In this document: positions 28,114 through 36,930 of the stretch, in pieces
How the letters are laid out: each line of letters opens with the position of its first letter
Numbering within the stretch: position 1 is the first letter of the stretch
Assembly (NCBI GenBank): GCA_003170135.1
Contig: PMZR01000098.1
Span: 1-64,000 of the forward strand
Direction of reading: 5' to 3'
DNA: 64,000 nt
From: Acidobacteriota bacterium
GTDB taxonomy: Bacteria > Acidobacteriota > Vicinamibacteria > Vicinamibacterales > Fen-181
Position numbers and translations under genes: made by a program
Notes under the pieces: model-generated
The model's database searches: none
Told to the model about the DNA's origin: nothing
Seen by the model: only the letters and a program-made list of their open reading frames with translations

Positions 28114-29568
28114 CTACTTCCCTTCCAGTTCCCGCCGCAGCAGGTCGTTGACGACCTGCGGGTTCCCCTGGCCGCGCGTCGCCTTCATCACCTGGCCGAC
28201 GAGGTACCCGAACGTCTTCGTCCGGCCCGCGCGGTACTGCCCGACGGATCCGGGGTTCGACGCGAGCACGTCACGGATCGCCACCAGCAACGCGCGCTCG
28301 TCGCTGACCTGCGCCAGGCCGCCGGCGGCCACCACCGCTTCGGCGGTTGCGCCCGTCTCGCACATCGTCTGGAACACGTCCTTCGCCACCGATCCGCTGA
28401 TGGTGCCGCGCTCCACGAGCGCGATCAACTCCGCCAGTCGCGTGGGATCGATGGGCATCTCGGTGACCGCCGTGCCCGTCTCCTTCAGCCTGCGCAGCAC
28501 CTCGCCGAGGATCCAGTTGCTCGCCGCGCGCGCGTTGCGCACCCGGGCGGCCGTGGCTTCGAAATAGTCTCCCAGGGCGACCGACTGCGTCAGGATGTCC
28601 GCGTCGTACTCGGGCAGGTCGTATTGCGCGACGAGCCGGTGTTTGCGCGCTTCGGGCAGCTCGGGCAGCGCACGGCGGATCTCCTCGACGCGCTCGGCGG
28701 TGACCTCGAGCACCGGCAGGTCCGGCTCGGGAAAGTACCGGTAGTCGTGTGCTTCTTCCTTGCTGCGCATCGCGACGGTCCGGCCGGCCACGCTGTCCCA
28801 GAGCCGCGTCTCGTGCACGACCCGCTCGCCGGATTGCAGCAGCCCGATCTGCCGATCGATCTCGTACTCGAGCGCCTTCTGCAGGTACCGGAACGAATTC
28901 AGGTTCTTCAGCTCCGCCTTGGTCCCGAGCGCCTCGCTGCCTGCCGGACGCACCGAGACGTTCGCGTCGCACCGGAGGCTGCCCTCTTCCATGTTGCCGT
29001 CGTTGACGCCAATCGCCAGGAGAATCGCGCGCAGCCGTTCAAAAAAGTCGGCGGCCTCGGCGGCCGACCGCAGGTCCGGTTGCGTCACGATCTCGAGCAG
29101 CGGCACGCCGCTGCGATTGAAGTCCACGTAGGTTCGTGTCGGCGAGTCGGGAAACCCCTCGTGCAGCGATTTGCCGGCGTCCTCCTCGAGGTGCGCGCGA
29201 ATGAGGCCGATACGCCGGACCGCTTTGCGGACCGAGTACTCCAGGTGGCCGCCGGTGGCGAGCGGATGGTCGTACTGCGAGATCTGGTAGCCCTTCGGCA
29301 GGTCCGGATAGAAGTAGTTCTTGCGCGCGAACACCGACCGCGCGGGCACCTCGCAGTTGAGCGCCAGCGCCGCCCGAATCCCGAAATCGACGGCCTTGCG
29401 GTTCAGGACCGGGAGCGCCCCGGGCAATCCGAGGCAGACCGGACACACGTGCGTGTTGGGACGGGCGCCGAACGCCGTGCTGCAGCCACAGAAGATCTTG
29501 CTCTCAGTGAGGAGCTGGGCGTGGATCTCGAGGCCGATGACGGGCTCGTAGATGGAGTCGCTGGTCAT
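28114..29568 (-). CDS. gatB: Aspartyl/glutamyl-tRNA amidotransferase subunit B
   Basis: GatB is the kinase/transamidase subunit of GatCAB, which converts misacylated Glu-tRNA(Gln) or Asp-tRNA(Asn) to the amide forms. The 484 residues start with YEPVIGLEIHAQLLTESKIFCGCS and have the second Cys pair HVCPVCLGLPG (zinc site). The catalytic part includes YFYPDLPKGYQISQYDHP. The C-terminal GatB/YqeY helical domain ends in TRGQGNPQVVNDLLRREL. gatA and gatC are not adjacent. A TTGGGCC heptad repeat lies just upstream of the start. Confidence 0.97.
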   Translation of the reverse strand: MTSDSIYEPVIGLEIHAQLLTESKIFCGCSTAFGARPNTHVCPVCLGLPGALPVLNRKAVDFGIRAALALNCEVPARSVFARKNYFYPDLPKGYQISQYDHPLATGGHLEYSVRKAVRRIGLIRAHLEEDAGKSLHEGFPDSPTRTYVDFNRSGVPLLEIVTQPDLRSAAEAADFFERLRAILLAIGVNDGNMEEGSLRCDANVSVRPAGSEALGTKAELKNLNSFRYLQKALEYEIDRQIGLLQSGERVVHETRLWDSVAGRTVAMRSKEEAHDYRYFPEPDLPVLEVTAERVEEIRRALPELPEARKHRLVAQYDLPEYDADILTQSVALGDYFEATAARVRNARAASNWILGEVLRRLKETGTAVTEMPIDPTRLAELIALVERGTISGSVAKDVFQTMCETGATAEAVVAAGGLAQVSDERALLVAIRDVLASNPGSVGQYRAGRTKTFGYLVGQVMKATRGQGNPQVVNDLLRRELEGK

Positions 29569-29593
29569 GGATCTTTGGACCAGCGATCAGTAT

Positions 29594-29656
29594 AAGGCCT
29601 TGGGCCTTGGGCCTTGGGCCTTGGACTTTGGGCTTTGGGCTTACGGCTCTCGGCCC
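29594..29656. repeat. TGGGCCT heptad repeat between pckA and gatB
   Basis: Nine consecutive 7-mers: AAGGCCT, three TGGGCCT, TGGACTT, two TGGGCTT, ACGGCTC, TCGGCCC. They fill the gap between the gatB start and the pckA stop codon, which begins one base after the last unit. The word family is not shared with any other array in the window. Confidence 0.9.
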
Positions 29657-29657
29657 G

Positions 29658-31253
29658 TCACACGTCCCGTGGCCCTGCCGCCTTGACCTCGGGCACGGCC
29701 TGATCGTCGAACGTCTTGAAGTTCTCGATGAACATGCGAGCCAGCCGGCGGGCCTGCTCGTCGTAGGCGGCATCGTTTGGCCACGTCGTGCGCGGACGCA
29801 GCAGCTGCGACGGCACACCGGGGCACGAGGACGGCACGAGCACGTTGAAGATCGGATCGGTGTCGTAGGCCACCGTATCGAGCGCCCCCGACAGCGCCGC
29901 CCGCACCATCGCGCGGGTGTAAGCAATGGGCATCCGCGATCCGATGCCGTACGGGCCGCCGGTCCACCCGGTGTTCACGAGCCACGCCGTCACCTGGTGG
30001 CGCGCCATCATCTCGCCGAGCGCCCTCGAATACACGGTCGGGTGCAGCGGCAGGAACGGCGCGCCGAAACAGGTGCTGAACGTCGCCGTCGGTTCCGTGA
30101 CGCCCTTCTCCGTGCCGGCCACCTTGGCCGTGTACCCCGAGAGGAAGTGATAGCGCGCGGCGGTCGGGCTGAGGCGCGAGATCGGCGGCAGCACACCGAA
30201 CGCATCGGCAGTCAGCAGGATGATGTTCGACGGGTGGCCGCCCTGGCCCGACCTCACGTAGTTGTCGATGAAGGACAGCGGGTAGGCGCCGCGCGTGTTC
30301 TCGGTGAGCGAATCGTCTTCCAGATCGAGCTGGCGGGTTGCCACGTCGATCGAGACGTTCTCGAGGACCGTGCCGAAGCGCCTGGTCGTCGAATAGATCT
30401 CCGGCTCGGCCTCCGGCGACAGGCGGATCAACTTCGCGTAGCATCCGCCCTCGAAATTGAACACGCCGAACTCGCTCCACCCGTGCTCGTCGTCGCCAAT
30501 CAGGCGCCGCTCCGGATCGCTCGACAGCGTGGTCTTGCCGGTCCCCGACAGTCCGAAGAACAGCGCGACGTCTCCGCCCGCGCCGATGTTGGCGGAGCAA
30601 TGCATCGGGAGCACGCCGCGCGACGGCAGCAGGTAGTTGAGCACCGTGAAGACCGATTTCTTGATCTCGCCGGCGTAGCTCGTGCCGCCGATGAGGACCA
30701 GCCCTTTCGCAAAGTGCACGAGGATGAACACCTCGGACCTGGTGCCATGACGCTCCGGATCGGCATGGAAGCGCGGCGCATCGATGATCGTCAGGGCCGG
30801 CTTGTGCTCGTCGGGGTCCGCGGCCGCGTCCACGGGCAGCAGCATGTTGCGGATGAACAGGCTGTGCCAGGCGTACTCCGTGATGACGCGCACCGGGTAG
30901 CGGTAGCGCGGATCGGCGCACGCGTGGCAGTCCTGGACGAAGAGTTCCTTCCCCTGCAGGTACCGCAGCAGCATCCGGTGCACCTCGTCGAAGTGCGCCT
31001 CGTCGATCCCGCGATTGACCTTGCCCCACCAGATGCGGTCCTCGCTCGATTTCTCGCGGACGATGAACTTGTCGCTGGCGGACCGGCCGGTGTGGTGGCC
31101 CGTGCGGCACACCAGCGCGCCGTCGGCGGCAATCAGCCCCTCGCGCCGCCGCGCAACTTCTTCATAGAGCGCAGGCGCGTTCAGGTTCCAGTTGACCCGC
31201 GCCGCGTTCACGATGCCATGGGACTCGAGCGCCGGCAGCACACGGGTACTCAT
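29658..31253 (-). CDS. pckA: Phosphoenolpyruvate carboxykinase (ATP)
   Basis: PckA converts oxaloacetate to PEP and CO2 with ATP, the first step of gluconeogenesis. The 531-residue protein matches the ATP-dependent class in length and motifs: [32 protein letters not shown], Walker [10 protein letters not shown], the metal and catalytic segment [10 protein letters not shown], and [13 protein letters not shown]-dependent enzymes lack this layout. The start is the ATG reading [10 protein letters not shown], with GGAGGAG upstream; the frame extends further but over the promoter region. An inverted repeat at 31273-31311 just upstream may be an operator. Confidence 0.97.
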   Translation of the reverse strand: MSTRVLPALESHGIVNAARVNWNLNAPALYEEVARRREGLIAADGALVCRTGHHTGRSASDKFIVREKSSEDRIWWGKVNRGIDEAHFDEVHRMLLRYLQGKELFVQDCHACADPRYRYPVRVITEYAWHSLFIRNMLLPVDAAADPDEHKPALTIIDAPRFHADPERHGTRSEVFILVHFAKGLVLIGGTSYAGEIKKSVFTVLNYLLPSRGVLPMHCSANIGAGGDVALFFGLSGTGKTTLSSDPERRLIGDDEHGWSEFGVFNFEGGCYAKLIRLSPEAEPEIYSTTRRFGTVLENVSIDVATRQLDLEDDSLTENTRGAYPLSFIDNYVRSGQGGHPSNIILLTADAFGVLPPISRLSPTAARYHFLSGYTAKVAGTEKGVTEPTATFSTCFGAPFLPLHPTVYSRALGEMMARHQVTAWLVNTGWTGGPYGIGSRMPIAYTRAMVRAALSGALDTVAYDTDPIFNVLVPSSCPGVPSQLLRPRTTWPNDAAYDEQARRLARMFIENFKTFDDQAVPEVKAAGPRDV

Positions 31254-31272
31254 CGACGGACTCCTCCGCGAG

Positions 31273-31311
31273 TAGATTCGAATGTGTTCAGTTGTCCCAG
31301 ATTCGACTCTA
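31273..31311. promoter_or_regulatory. Inverted repeat in the pckA upstream region (possible operator)
   Basis: TAGATTCGAAT at 31273-31283 and ATTCGACTCTA at 31301-31311 are inverted copies that match at 10 of 11 positions, separated by 17 bp. It lies 20 bp upstream of the pckA start codon and could be a dimer-binding site or leader structure. The rest of the 306-bp gap up to the sigma factor gene at 31560 is more AT-rich than its surroundings and presumably holds divergent promoters, but I find no convincing -35/-10 pair. Confidence 0.5.
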
Positions 31312-31559
31312 CCGAGAGCCAACGGCGGAGTCAATGGAGCCACGCGCGGGCGCGTCAACCGGTAAAGCGCGGCCAATCCACGGCGTCTCGGGGCGGTTGC
31401 GGCCTCAGGCGGGCCACCTGCCGGCTGAACCAGCTCGGCGGGGTCTTCGTCAAAGGCTGTGATAAGGTATGTAAACGCCAGAGCCCGGAGCATCGTAACT
31501 TGATATTAGGATTGGGACTACCCGAATCCCCGGACGCGTCCGTCCCCAACAGAGCCTTA

Positions 31560-32231
31560 ATGGCGGGACAGCCGGTGGTTACAACAGCTGAGCTTGCCAC
31601 GGTTGGCGTCGCCGATCCTGCGCCAGGTCCATCGATTGAGTCGCGGACCGCAGGCGAGGTGAAGGCGCTCGTCTCCCGGGGCGCGCTGGCGGAAGCCCGC
31701 GAGCTCTTCGCGATCATCGTCGCCCGGCAGCAGCGCCGGGCGGTGCGGATCGCGTATCACTTTCTCAGGGACGCGGCCGACGCCGACGAGGCGGTGCAGG
31801 AAGCCTTCCTGAAGGTGTTCCTGCACATCGGGTCGTTCCAGGAGGATCTGCCGTTCGAGGTCTGGTTCACGCGGATTCTCATCAACGGCTGCCTCGACCG
31901 GCGAAAGGCCAAGCGGCGGCGTGAACGGTGGCTCCTCCCGGCGCAGAACACCACGGCCGAGGATCAGGGCCGCGTCGAGAGTGTCCCGGCGACGGCCGCC
32001 TCGCCGGAAGAGATGTTGCTCAGGAGCGAGCGGCGCGCGCAGGTGGCCGAGGCCATTGAACGTCTGCCCGACCGCCAGCGCACGGTCCTGCTCCTGTCGC
32101 TGTACGACGAACGCTCGCCGCGCGAGGTGAGCGAATTGACCGGGATGAACCAATCGACGGTGCGTGTGCACCTGTTTCGCGCGGTGCGGAAGATGCGCAC
32201 GCTTCTGGAGGGTACCCGTGAAAGCCGCTGA
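31560..32231 (+). CDS. RNA polymerase ECF-type sigma factor
   Basis: A 223-residue extracytoplasmic-function sigma factor. After a 40-residue N-terminal lead, region 2 is visible as RIAYHFLRDAADADEAVQEAFLKVF and FEVWFTRILINGCLDRRK. Region 4 is EAIERLPDRQRTVLLLSLYD followed by the helix-turn-helix EVSELTGMNQSTVRVHLFRA. It starts at the ATG reading MAGQPVVTTAEL; the open frame runs far upstream in a region without coding character. Its stop overlaps the start of the anti-sigma gene by 14 bp. The regulon is unknown. Confidence 0.92.
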   Translation: MAGQPVVTTAELATVGVADPAPGPSIESRTAGEVKALVSRGALAEARELFAIIVARQQRRAVRIAYHFLRDAADADEAVQEAFLKVFLHIGSFQEDLPFEVWFTRILINGCLDRRKAKRRRERWLLPAQNTTAEDQGRVESVPATAASPEEMLLRSERRAQVAEAIERLPDRQRTVLLLSLYDERSPREVSELTGMNQSTVRVHLFRAVRKMRTLLEGTRESR

Positions 32232-32847
32232 TGGCCGTCATCTCCGTGACGATCAGATGATCGCCGTCTACATCGGTGCCGAGCCGCGGTTCGGCCGGCA
32301 AGATCACAACCTGGGACACCTGCGTGGGTGCGCCAGGTGCGCGCAGCGCTACCAGGCGTTTGTCGACCAGATGACCGACGTGCGCGACGAGGCGACCGCC
32401 GAGGCGGACGCCATCTTCACGCCGGCCCGGCTGGAAGCGCAGCGATTGCAGATCCTCCATCGGCTCGAGCACGCCTCGCATCCCGCGCGCGTCATCCAGT
32501 TCCCGTCGCACGGCGTCCAGAACCTGTCCATCTTCACCGGGACGCAGGTGCGCCGCTGGATCGCGGCTGCGGCCGCGGCGGGGCTGTTCATCGGCCTCAC
32601 GCTTGGCCGGATGTCCGACTTCGGCATGCCGGTCGTCAGCAGGGCCGGGCACGTCGCGGCGCCGGTGGCGCTCTCGCACGTCGTGATCCCGGCACGCACC
32701 GCGGTCGAGCCCAACGTGAACGAGGACGACATCTTCTCGCGGGCCGAGCAGGCGCAGGGCGCGATGCAGGTACCGGCCGAACTCGAAGCGCTCGGCGCCC
32801 TCACGCCCATTCGGGAAGCAGCACTGACTCTGCCGTCGGGGCGTTGA
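32218..32847 (+). CDS. Membrane-anchored anti-sigma factor (zinc-finger type)
   Basis: A 209-residue protein predicted to hold the preceding sigma factor inactive at the membrane. The N-terminal part has an HxxxCxxC motif (HLRGCARC) typical of the anti-sigma zinc finger. A helical stretch follows, then one membrane helix (WIAAAAAAGLFIGLTLGRM) near residue 118 and a periplasmic tail of about 75 residues. The GTG start at 32218 has GGAGGG just upstream and overlaps the sigma gene, as usual for such pairs. Its sequence after the membrane helix has no recognisable sensor domain. Confidence 0.83.
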   Translation: MKAADGRHLRDDQMIAVYIGAEPRFGRQDHNLGHLRGCARCAQRYQAFVDQMTDVRDEATAEADAIFTPARLEAQRLQILHRLEHASHPARVIQFPSHGVQNLSIFTGTQVRRWIAAAAAAGLFIGLTLGRMSDFGMPVVSRAGHVAAPVALSHVVIPARTAVEPNVNEDDIFSRAEQAQGAMQVPAELEALGALTPIREAALTLPSGR

Positions 32848-32879
32848 CAACGTCCCGACGTTCGGCGGACAGTGAAGAC

Positions 32880-34091
32880 GTGGACTACGCCGCTGCGCCC
32901 CCGGGTGCTCCTCTTATCTTCCGCAAGGGTCTCGATCTGAAGGCCGCGGTCGCCGGCTCCCTGGTCGCCGATTACCACAGCGACTTGGTCGAACGCATCA
33001 AGGCCGGCGGTTTCCGTCACGACACCCCTTCCATCACGGTTCACCTGGCGCGCGAGTTCGGCTTCTGTTACGGGGTGGACCGGGCCGTCGACTACGCCTA
33101 CCAGGCCCGGCTGCGCTTCCCCGCCCAGCAGGTCTACCTGACCGGCGAGATCATTCACAATCCGCTCGTCAACGACCGGTTGCGCGCGCTCGGGATCCGG
33201 TTTCTCAGCGATCCGGGCGCCACGCTGGGCGACCTCGAGGCCGGAGACGTCGTCATATTGCCGGCGTTCGGGGTGCCCATCGCGGTCCTGGTCGAACTCC
33301 AGCGCCGCGGCTGCACGCTGGTCGACACCACCTGCGGCTCGGTGTTGAACGTGTGGAAGACCGTCAAGCGCTACGCCCAGGACGCGTTCACCGCCATCAT
33401 TCACGGCAAGGTCCACCACGAGGAGACGCAGGCCACCGCGTCGCAGGCGCTCCAGTACCCGGGCGGCCGCTACCTCGTCGTCCTCGATCGCGCACAGACA
33501 GCGGAGGTGTGCGACTACATTCGTCGCGGCGGGGACAAGGCCGCGTTTCTGCAGCGCTTCCGCCATGCCGCGTCCGACGGCTTCGATCCGGACGTGGATC
33601 TCGATCGCATCGGCCTCGCGAACCAGACGACGATGCTCATGTCCGAGTCGCTGGCGATTGGCGAGCAGTTCCGGGATGCGATGCGCGAGCGGTACGGTGA
33701 GCAGGCGCTGGACGCCCATTTCAGGGCGTTCGAGACGATCTGCAGCGCCACGCAGGATCGGCAGGACGCGGTCGTGACGCTGCTCGACGCGCAGGCGCTC
33801 GATTTGATGATCGTGATTGGCGGCTACAACAGCAGCAACACCGGGAACCTGGCGCGGATCTGCGCCGCGCGGCTGCCCACCTACCACATCGCCGATGCCG
33901 GCTGCGTGGTGTCGGCCGTCGAGATCCGGCACCGGCCGATCGGCAGCCACGCCGAATCCACCACAGCGCACTGGCTTCCCGCGACCCGCCCGCTACGCGT
34001 CGGCGTGACCGCCGGCGCCTCCACCCCCGACATCATGGTCGGCGCGGTCATCGAGAAACTGGACGCGTTTGCGACCGCGACCGCACGCTGA
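32880..34091 (+). CDS. ispH: 4-hydroxy-3-methylbut-2-enyl diphosphate reductase, long (cyanobacterial/plant) type
   Basis: IspH is the iron-sulfur enzyme that makes IPP and DMAPP at the end of the MEP pathway. The three cluster-binding cysteines are in FGFCYGVDRAV, LVDTTCGSV and ETICSATQDRQ. The 403-residue length and the motifs IIHNPLVNDRL, IIHGKVHHEET, GLANQTTML and GGYNSSNTGNL match the long IspH of cyanobacteria and plants rather than the ~310-residue proteobacterial form. I used the GTG at 32880; an earlier TTG near 32844 is possible. It lies 32 bp after the anti-sigma gene, and its frame is open upstream across that gene. Confidence 0.94.
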   Translation: MDYAAAPPGAPLIFRKGLDLKAAVAGSLVADYHSDLVERIKAGGFRHDTPSITVHLAREFGFCYGVDRAVDYAYQARLRFPAQQVYLTGEIIHNPLVNDRLRALGIRFLSDPGATLGDLEAGDVVILPAFGVPIAVLVELQRRGCTLVDTTCGSVLNVWKTVKRYAQDAFTAIIHGKVHHEETQATASQALQYPGGRYLVVLDRAQTAEVCDYIRRGGDKAAFLQRFRHAASDGFDPDVDLDRIGLANQTTMLMSESLAIGEQFRDAMRERYGEQALDAHFRAFETICSATQDRQDAVVTLLDAQALDLMIVIGGYNSSNTGNLARICAARLPTYHIADAGCVVSAVEIRHRPIGSHAESTTAHWLPATRPLRVGVTAGASTPDIMVGAVIEKLDAFATATAR

Positions 34092-34094
34092 ACC

Positions 34095-34370
34095 TCACCG
34101 CTCGCCCTGCGATTCCGGCTCGAACTTCACCTTCAGGCGCTGGCCGACGTGGGTCTTCAGCCACTTTTGCAGGTCTGACCCCTGCTTGGTGACCACCATG
34201 GTGTCCTGACCGAACGAAAAGTAGCCCTCGTCGGCCTCCTGGTAGGTGGCACCGACCTGGGCTTCGACTTCCATTCTGTCGTTCTGGGCGACCAGGCGAC
34301 CGGCGCCGACCAGGACGAGCACGAACACGACCCAGAACCCGATAGTGCGGCGCACGTGTTTTCTCCCCAT
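34095..34370 (-). CDS. Small exported hypothetical protein
   Basis: A 91-residue protein with an N-terminal signal or anchor (IGFWVVFVLVLVGAGRLVAQ). The mature part is MEVEAQVGATYQEADEGYF, then DTMVVTKQGSDLQKWLKTHVGQRLKVKF. I recognise no domain; the C-terminal pattern resembles a small beta barrel. The start is the ATG reading MGRKHVRRT, with GGGGAGAA-like purines upstream on the minus strand. It is convergent with ispH, with only 3 bp between the two stop codons. The 205-bp gap upstream to 34576 has no recognisable gene or RNA. Confidence 0.6.
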   Translation of the reverse strand: MGRKHVRRTIGFWVVFVLVLVGAGRLVAQNDRMEVEAQVGATYQEADEGYFSFGQDTMVVTKQGSDLQKWLKTHVGQRLKVKFEPESQGER

Positions 34371-34575
34371 GGGGTGGAGCCTGCCTCCCGCTCCGGTCGA
34401 GCCGGCTAACCTGGACACACCCGCCCGGAGTCCCAGCTTAGCAATTCGGATACCAGCCTCACCCACCTAGGCCCCGGGAACCGACCCATCCGCCCCACCT
34501 CGGGTAAACAGCCGCGTACCCATTGTCGTAAAAAGCCTAGAGACGCAAGACCAGATGCAAGGGGCTCGCAAGACC

Positions 34576-35025
34576 ATGTTTCGTGCAGTCATCGCCTTTC
34601 TTCTTTTCGTCGCATTGCCCGCCAGCGCCGGCGAACCCCAGCAGCCATTCAAGTGGTGGCAGGGCCAGCAAGCCAGGGAACTGGGGCTGACAGGCGAACA
34701 ATCGACCCGGATCGAGGCGATTCACCAGGCGGCGCTTCCACGGGTGCAGACCGCGATGGAAGACGTCGAGCATGCGCAACAGGAGTTGAGCAAGCTCATC
34801 GCTGGTGACAAAACGACCGAGATGGATGTCGTCCGCCAGCTGAACATTGTCCAGGCTGCCCGCAGCGAGGTCGACCGGCAGATGACGTTGATGTTGTTCC
34901 GATTTTACCGGGAGCTGAGTCCCGACCAGCGGCTCAAGGTGAAGGCTCTACGAGACCGGTGGCAGCACGAACGGCGTGACCGGCGAAGCGACCCCCCGCA
35001 ACGACCGGCACAAATTAAGAAATAG
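34576..35025 (+). CDS. Spy/CpxP-like periplasmic protein
   Basis: A 149-residue exported protein. It has a signal peptide (MFRAVIAFLLFVALPASAGE) and an all-helical mature part with LGLTGEQSTRIEAIHQAALPRVQTA, an LTxxQ-like Spy/CpxP motif. A second helix pair ends in RELSPDQRLKVKALRDRWQ. Spy-like proteins act as periplasmic chaperones or metal-stress modulators and often neighbour envelope-stress or efflux genes. Here it precedes a TolC-MacAB-type efflux operon by 85 bp. I started at the ATG giving a proper signal peptide; an ATG seven codons earlier is also possible. The assignment rests on motif and layout. Confidence 0.75.
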   Translation: MFRAVIAFLLFVALPASAGEPQQPFKWWQGQQARELGLTGEQSTRIEAIHQAALPRVQTAMEDVEHAQQELSKLIAGDKTTEMDVVRQLNIVQAARSEVDRQMTLMLFRFYRELSPDQRLKVKALRDRWQHERRDRRSDPPQRPAQIKK

Positions 35026-35110
35026 CTGATAAGATGCGCGGCGCCGGTTTGACGGCGCGTCCGACCCGTCCGGCCCTTTTCTCCCGAATCTCAGCAATTG
35101 GAGGGATCCC

Positions 35111-36862
35111 GTGAAGACGTGTTCCAGTCTCCTCAGGCTGGCCTTGATCGTTCCCGTCATGGCCGTCCTGACGCCGACATCCACTCTCGTCGCGCAACAG
35201 CAGCAGAAGGCCTCCGACGCGCACGTGGCCGACCTGATGAAGGCGGCGCTCCTGCAGGTGACCGCCGGTCAGCCCGCGCAGGGCACGGGGCAGCAGGCGC
35301 AGGGTCCGGTCGTGGACCTGCGACTCGAGGAGGCTGTCACGCGCGCGATGGATCTGAACATCGACCTCGCGGTGGCGCGGCTCAACCCGCAGCTCCAGGA
35401 CCTTTCGATCGCGCAGACGCGCGCCGCGTATGCCCCGACGTTGACATCGACGCTGGGTGATCAGAGTTCCAGTTCGATGTCGACCAACACGTTGTCGGGC
35501 GGGGGCGCGGGCGCCATCACGAGCAACCAGACCTACACCTACAACGGCGGCCTGACCCAGGTCCTCCCGTGGACGGGCGGCACCGCCAACCTCAGTTGGA
35601 ACAACAACCGGTTGTTCACCGACAGCAACAACTTCACGATCAACCCGACCTTCACGACCCGGTTCACGGCGCAGCTCACGCAGCCGCTGTGGCGAAACCT
35701 CAAGATTGACGCCACGCGCAATTCGCTGTGGACGGGCCTCATCGGCCGCCAGATTGCGGATGTCACGCTGCGCGCCACCGTGGTCAACACCGAGGCCAGC
35801 ACGCGAAACGCCTACTGGGATCTCGTGTACGCGGTGCAGAACCTGGAGATTCAGAAGCAGGCGCAGATTCTCGCCGACCAGCTCGTGAAGGACAACCAGG
35901 CGAAGGTCGAAATCGGCACGCTCGCGCCGCTCGATGTCGTGACGGCGCAGTCCGGCGCGGCCCAGGCCCGCCAGCGCGTCGTCGCCGCCGAACAGACCCG
36001 GCAGCAGAACGAGATCGCGCTCAAGCGCCTGATCGTCAGCAGCGCGCAGGATCCGCTCTGGACGTCGACGATCAATCCGACCAATCGCCCGGATCCGCCG
36101 CCACCGTCGGCGGACATGGATGTGAAGGCGATGATTGCGACGGCGCTCGCCAACGCGCTCGACAAGCGCACCGATCTCATCACCTCCCGCGAGACGCTCC
36201 GCCAGAGCGAGATCACGCTCAAGTACAACAAGAACCAGACGCTGCCCGACGCCAACCTGACGGCCTCCTATGGCACGCTGGGCACGGGAGGCGACGTGTA
36301 CACGCGCTCGGGCGTCGTGGGCGGCACGCCGATCCTGGCCAAACCGGGTGGCTACGTCGACGCGTTGAGCATCCTCGGGAAAGCCCAGGTTCCGACCTGG
36401 GTCATGCAGGTGCAGTTCTCCTATCCGATCGGCACCAGTGCGGCGGACGCCACCTACGCCCGCGCGAAGGTCCAGTACCAGCAGTCGCTGACCCAGTTGA
36501 AGTCGGTGGAGTTGCGCGTCGCGACCGACGTGACGCAGGCCGCCCTCAACGTGCAGAGCAACCTGCAGCAGGTGGAAACGGCGAGGGTCGCGCGCGAACT
36601 GGCGCAGAAGCAGCTCGAAGCCGAGCAGAGCAAGTTCGAGGTCGGCATGCAGACGAACTACTTCGTCGTGCAGGCGCAGCAGAACCTGGCGGCCGCGCAG
36701 GTGTCCGAGCTCCAGGCGCTCCTCAACTACCGCAAGTCGCTCGTCACGTTCCAGCAGGTGCAGGAAACCGGCAGCGCGACCGTGTCGTCGGTGTCGTCGG
36801 GCAGCAGTTCGTCGAGCAGTTCGTCGAGCAGTTCGTCGACCGGTTCGACGGGCGGCCAGTAA
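35111..36862 (+). CDS. TolC-family outer-membrane efflux protein
   Basis: This is the outer-membrane channel of the adjoining MacAB-like pump. The 583 residues begin with a signal peptide (SLLRLALIVPVMAVLTPTSTLVAQ) after a GTG start. Two OEP repeats follow, with heptad-rich helices such as LVYAVQNLEIQKQAQILADQLVKDN and ELQALLNYRKSLVTFQQVQ. Near residues 120-190 the beta-barrel part is Ser/Asn/Thr-rich. The C-terminus is a low-complexity poly-Ser tail of about 20 residues, encoded by three copies of a 12-bp unit (36800-36840). The adaptor gene follows after 68 bp. Confidence 0.9.
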   Translation: MKTCSSLLRLALIVPVMAVLTPTSTLVAQQQQKASDAHVADLMKAALLQVTAGQPAQGTGQQAQGPVVDLRLEEAVTRAMDLNIDLAVARLNPQLQDLSIAQTRAAYAPTLTSTLGDQSSSSMSTNTLSGGGAGAITSNQTYTYNGGLTQVLPWTGGTANLSWNNNRLFTDSNNFTINPTFTTRFTAQLTQPLWRNLKIDATRNSLWTGLIGRQIADVTLRATVVNTEASTRNAYWDLVYAVQNLEIQKQAQILADQLVKDNQAKVEIGTLAPLDVVTAQSGAAQARQRVVAAEQTRQQNEIALKRLIVSSAQDPLWTSTINPTNRPDPPPPSADMDVKAMIATALANALDKRTDLITSRETLRQSEITLKYNKNQTLPDANLTASYGTLGTGGDVYTRSGVVGGTPILAKPGGYVDALSILGKAQVPTWVMQVQFSYPIGTSAADATYARAKVQYQQSLTQLKSVELRVATDVTQAALNVQSNLQQVETARVARELAQKQLEAEQSKFEVGMQTNYFVVQAQQNLAAAQVSELQALLNYRKSLVTFQQVQETGSATVSSVSSGSSSSSSSSSSSSTGSTGGQ

Positions 36863-36930
36863 CCGCGGGCATTCACGATAGTTATTCCTTGCCCCCCTTT
36901 TGGCCGTTGTTGGTCTGAGGCACAACCGAG

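Noticed and set aside
34380..34575. Possible c-di-GMP (GEMM) or other riboswitch before the Spy-like gene
   Set aside because: Fragments such as GACGCAA and GGTAAACAGCCG appear, but their order and pairing do not fit the GEMM consensus on either strand.
35111..36862. Poly-Ser end of TolC as another 7-bp repeat
   Set aside because: The units there are 12 bp and follow codons (coding microsatellite), so it is a different kind of repeat.
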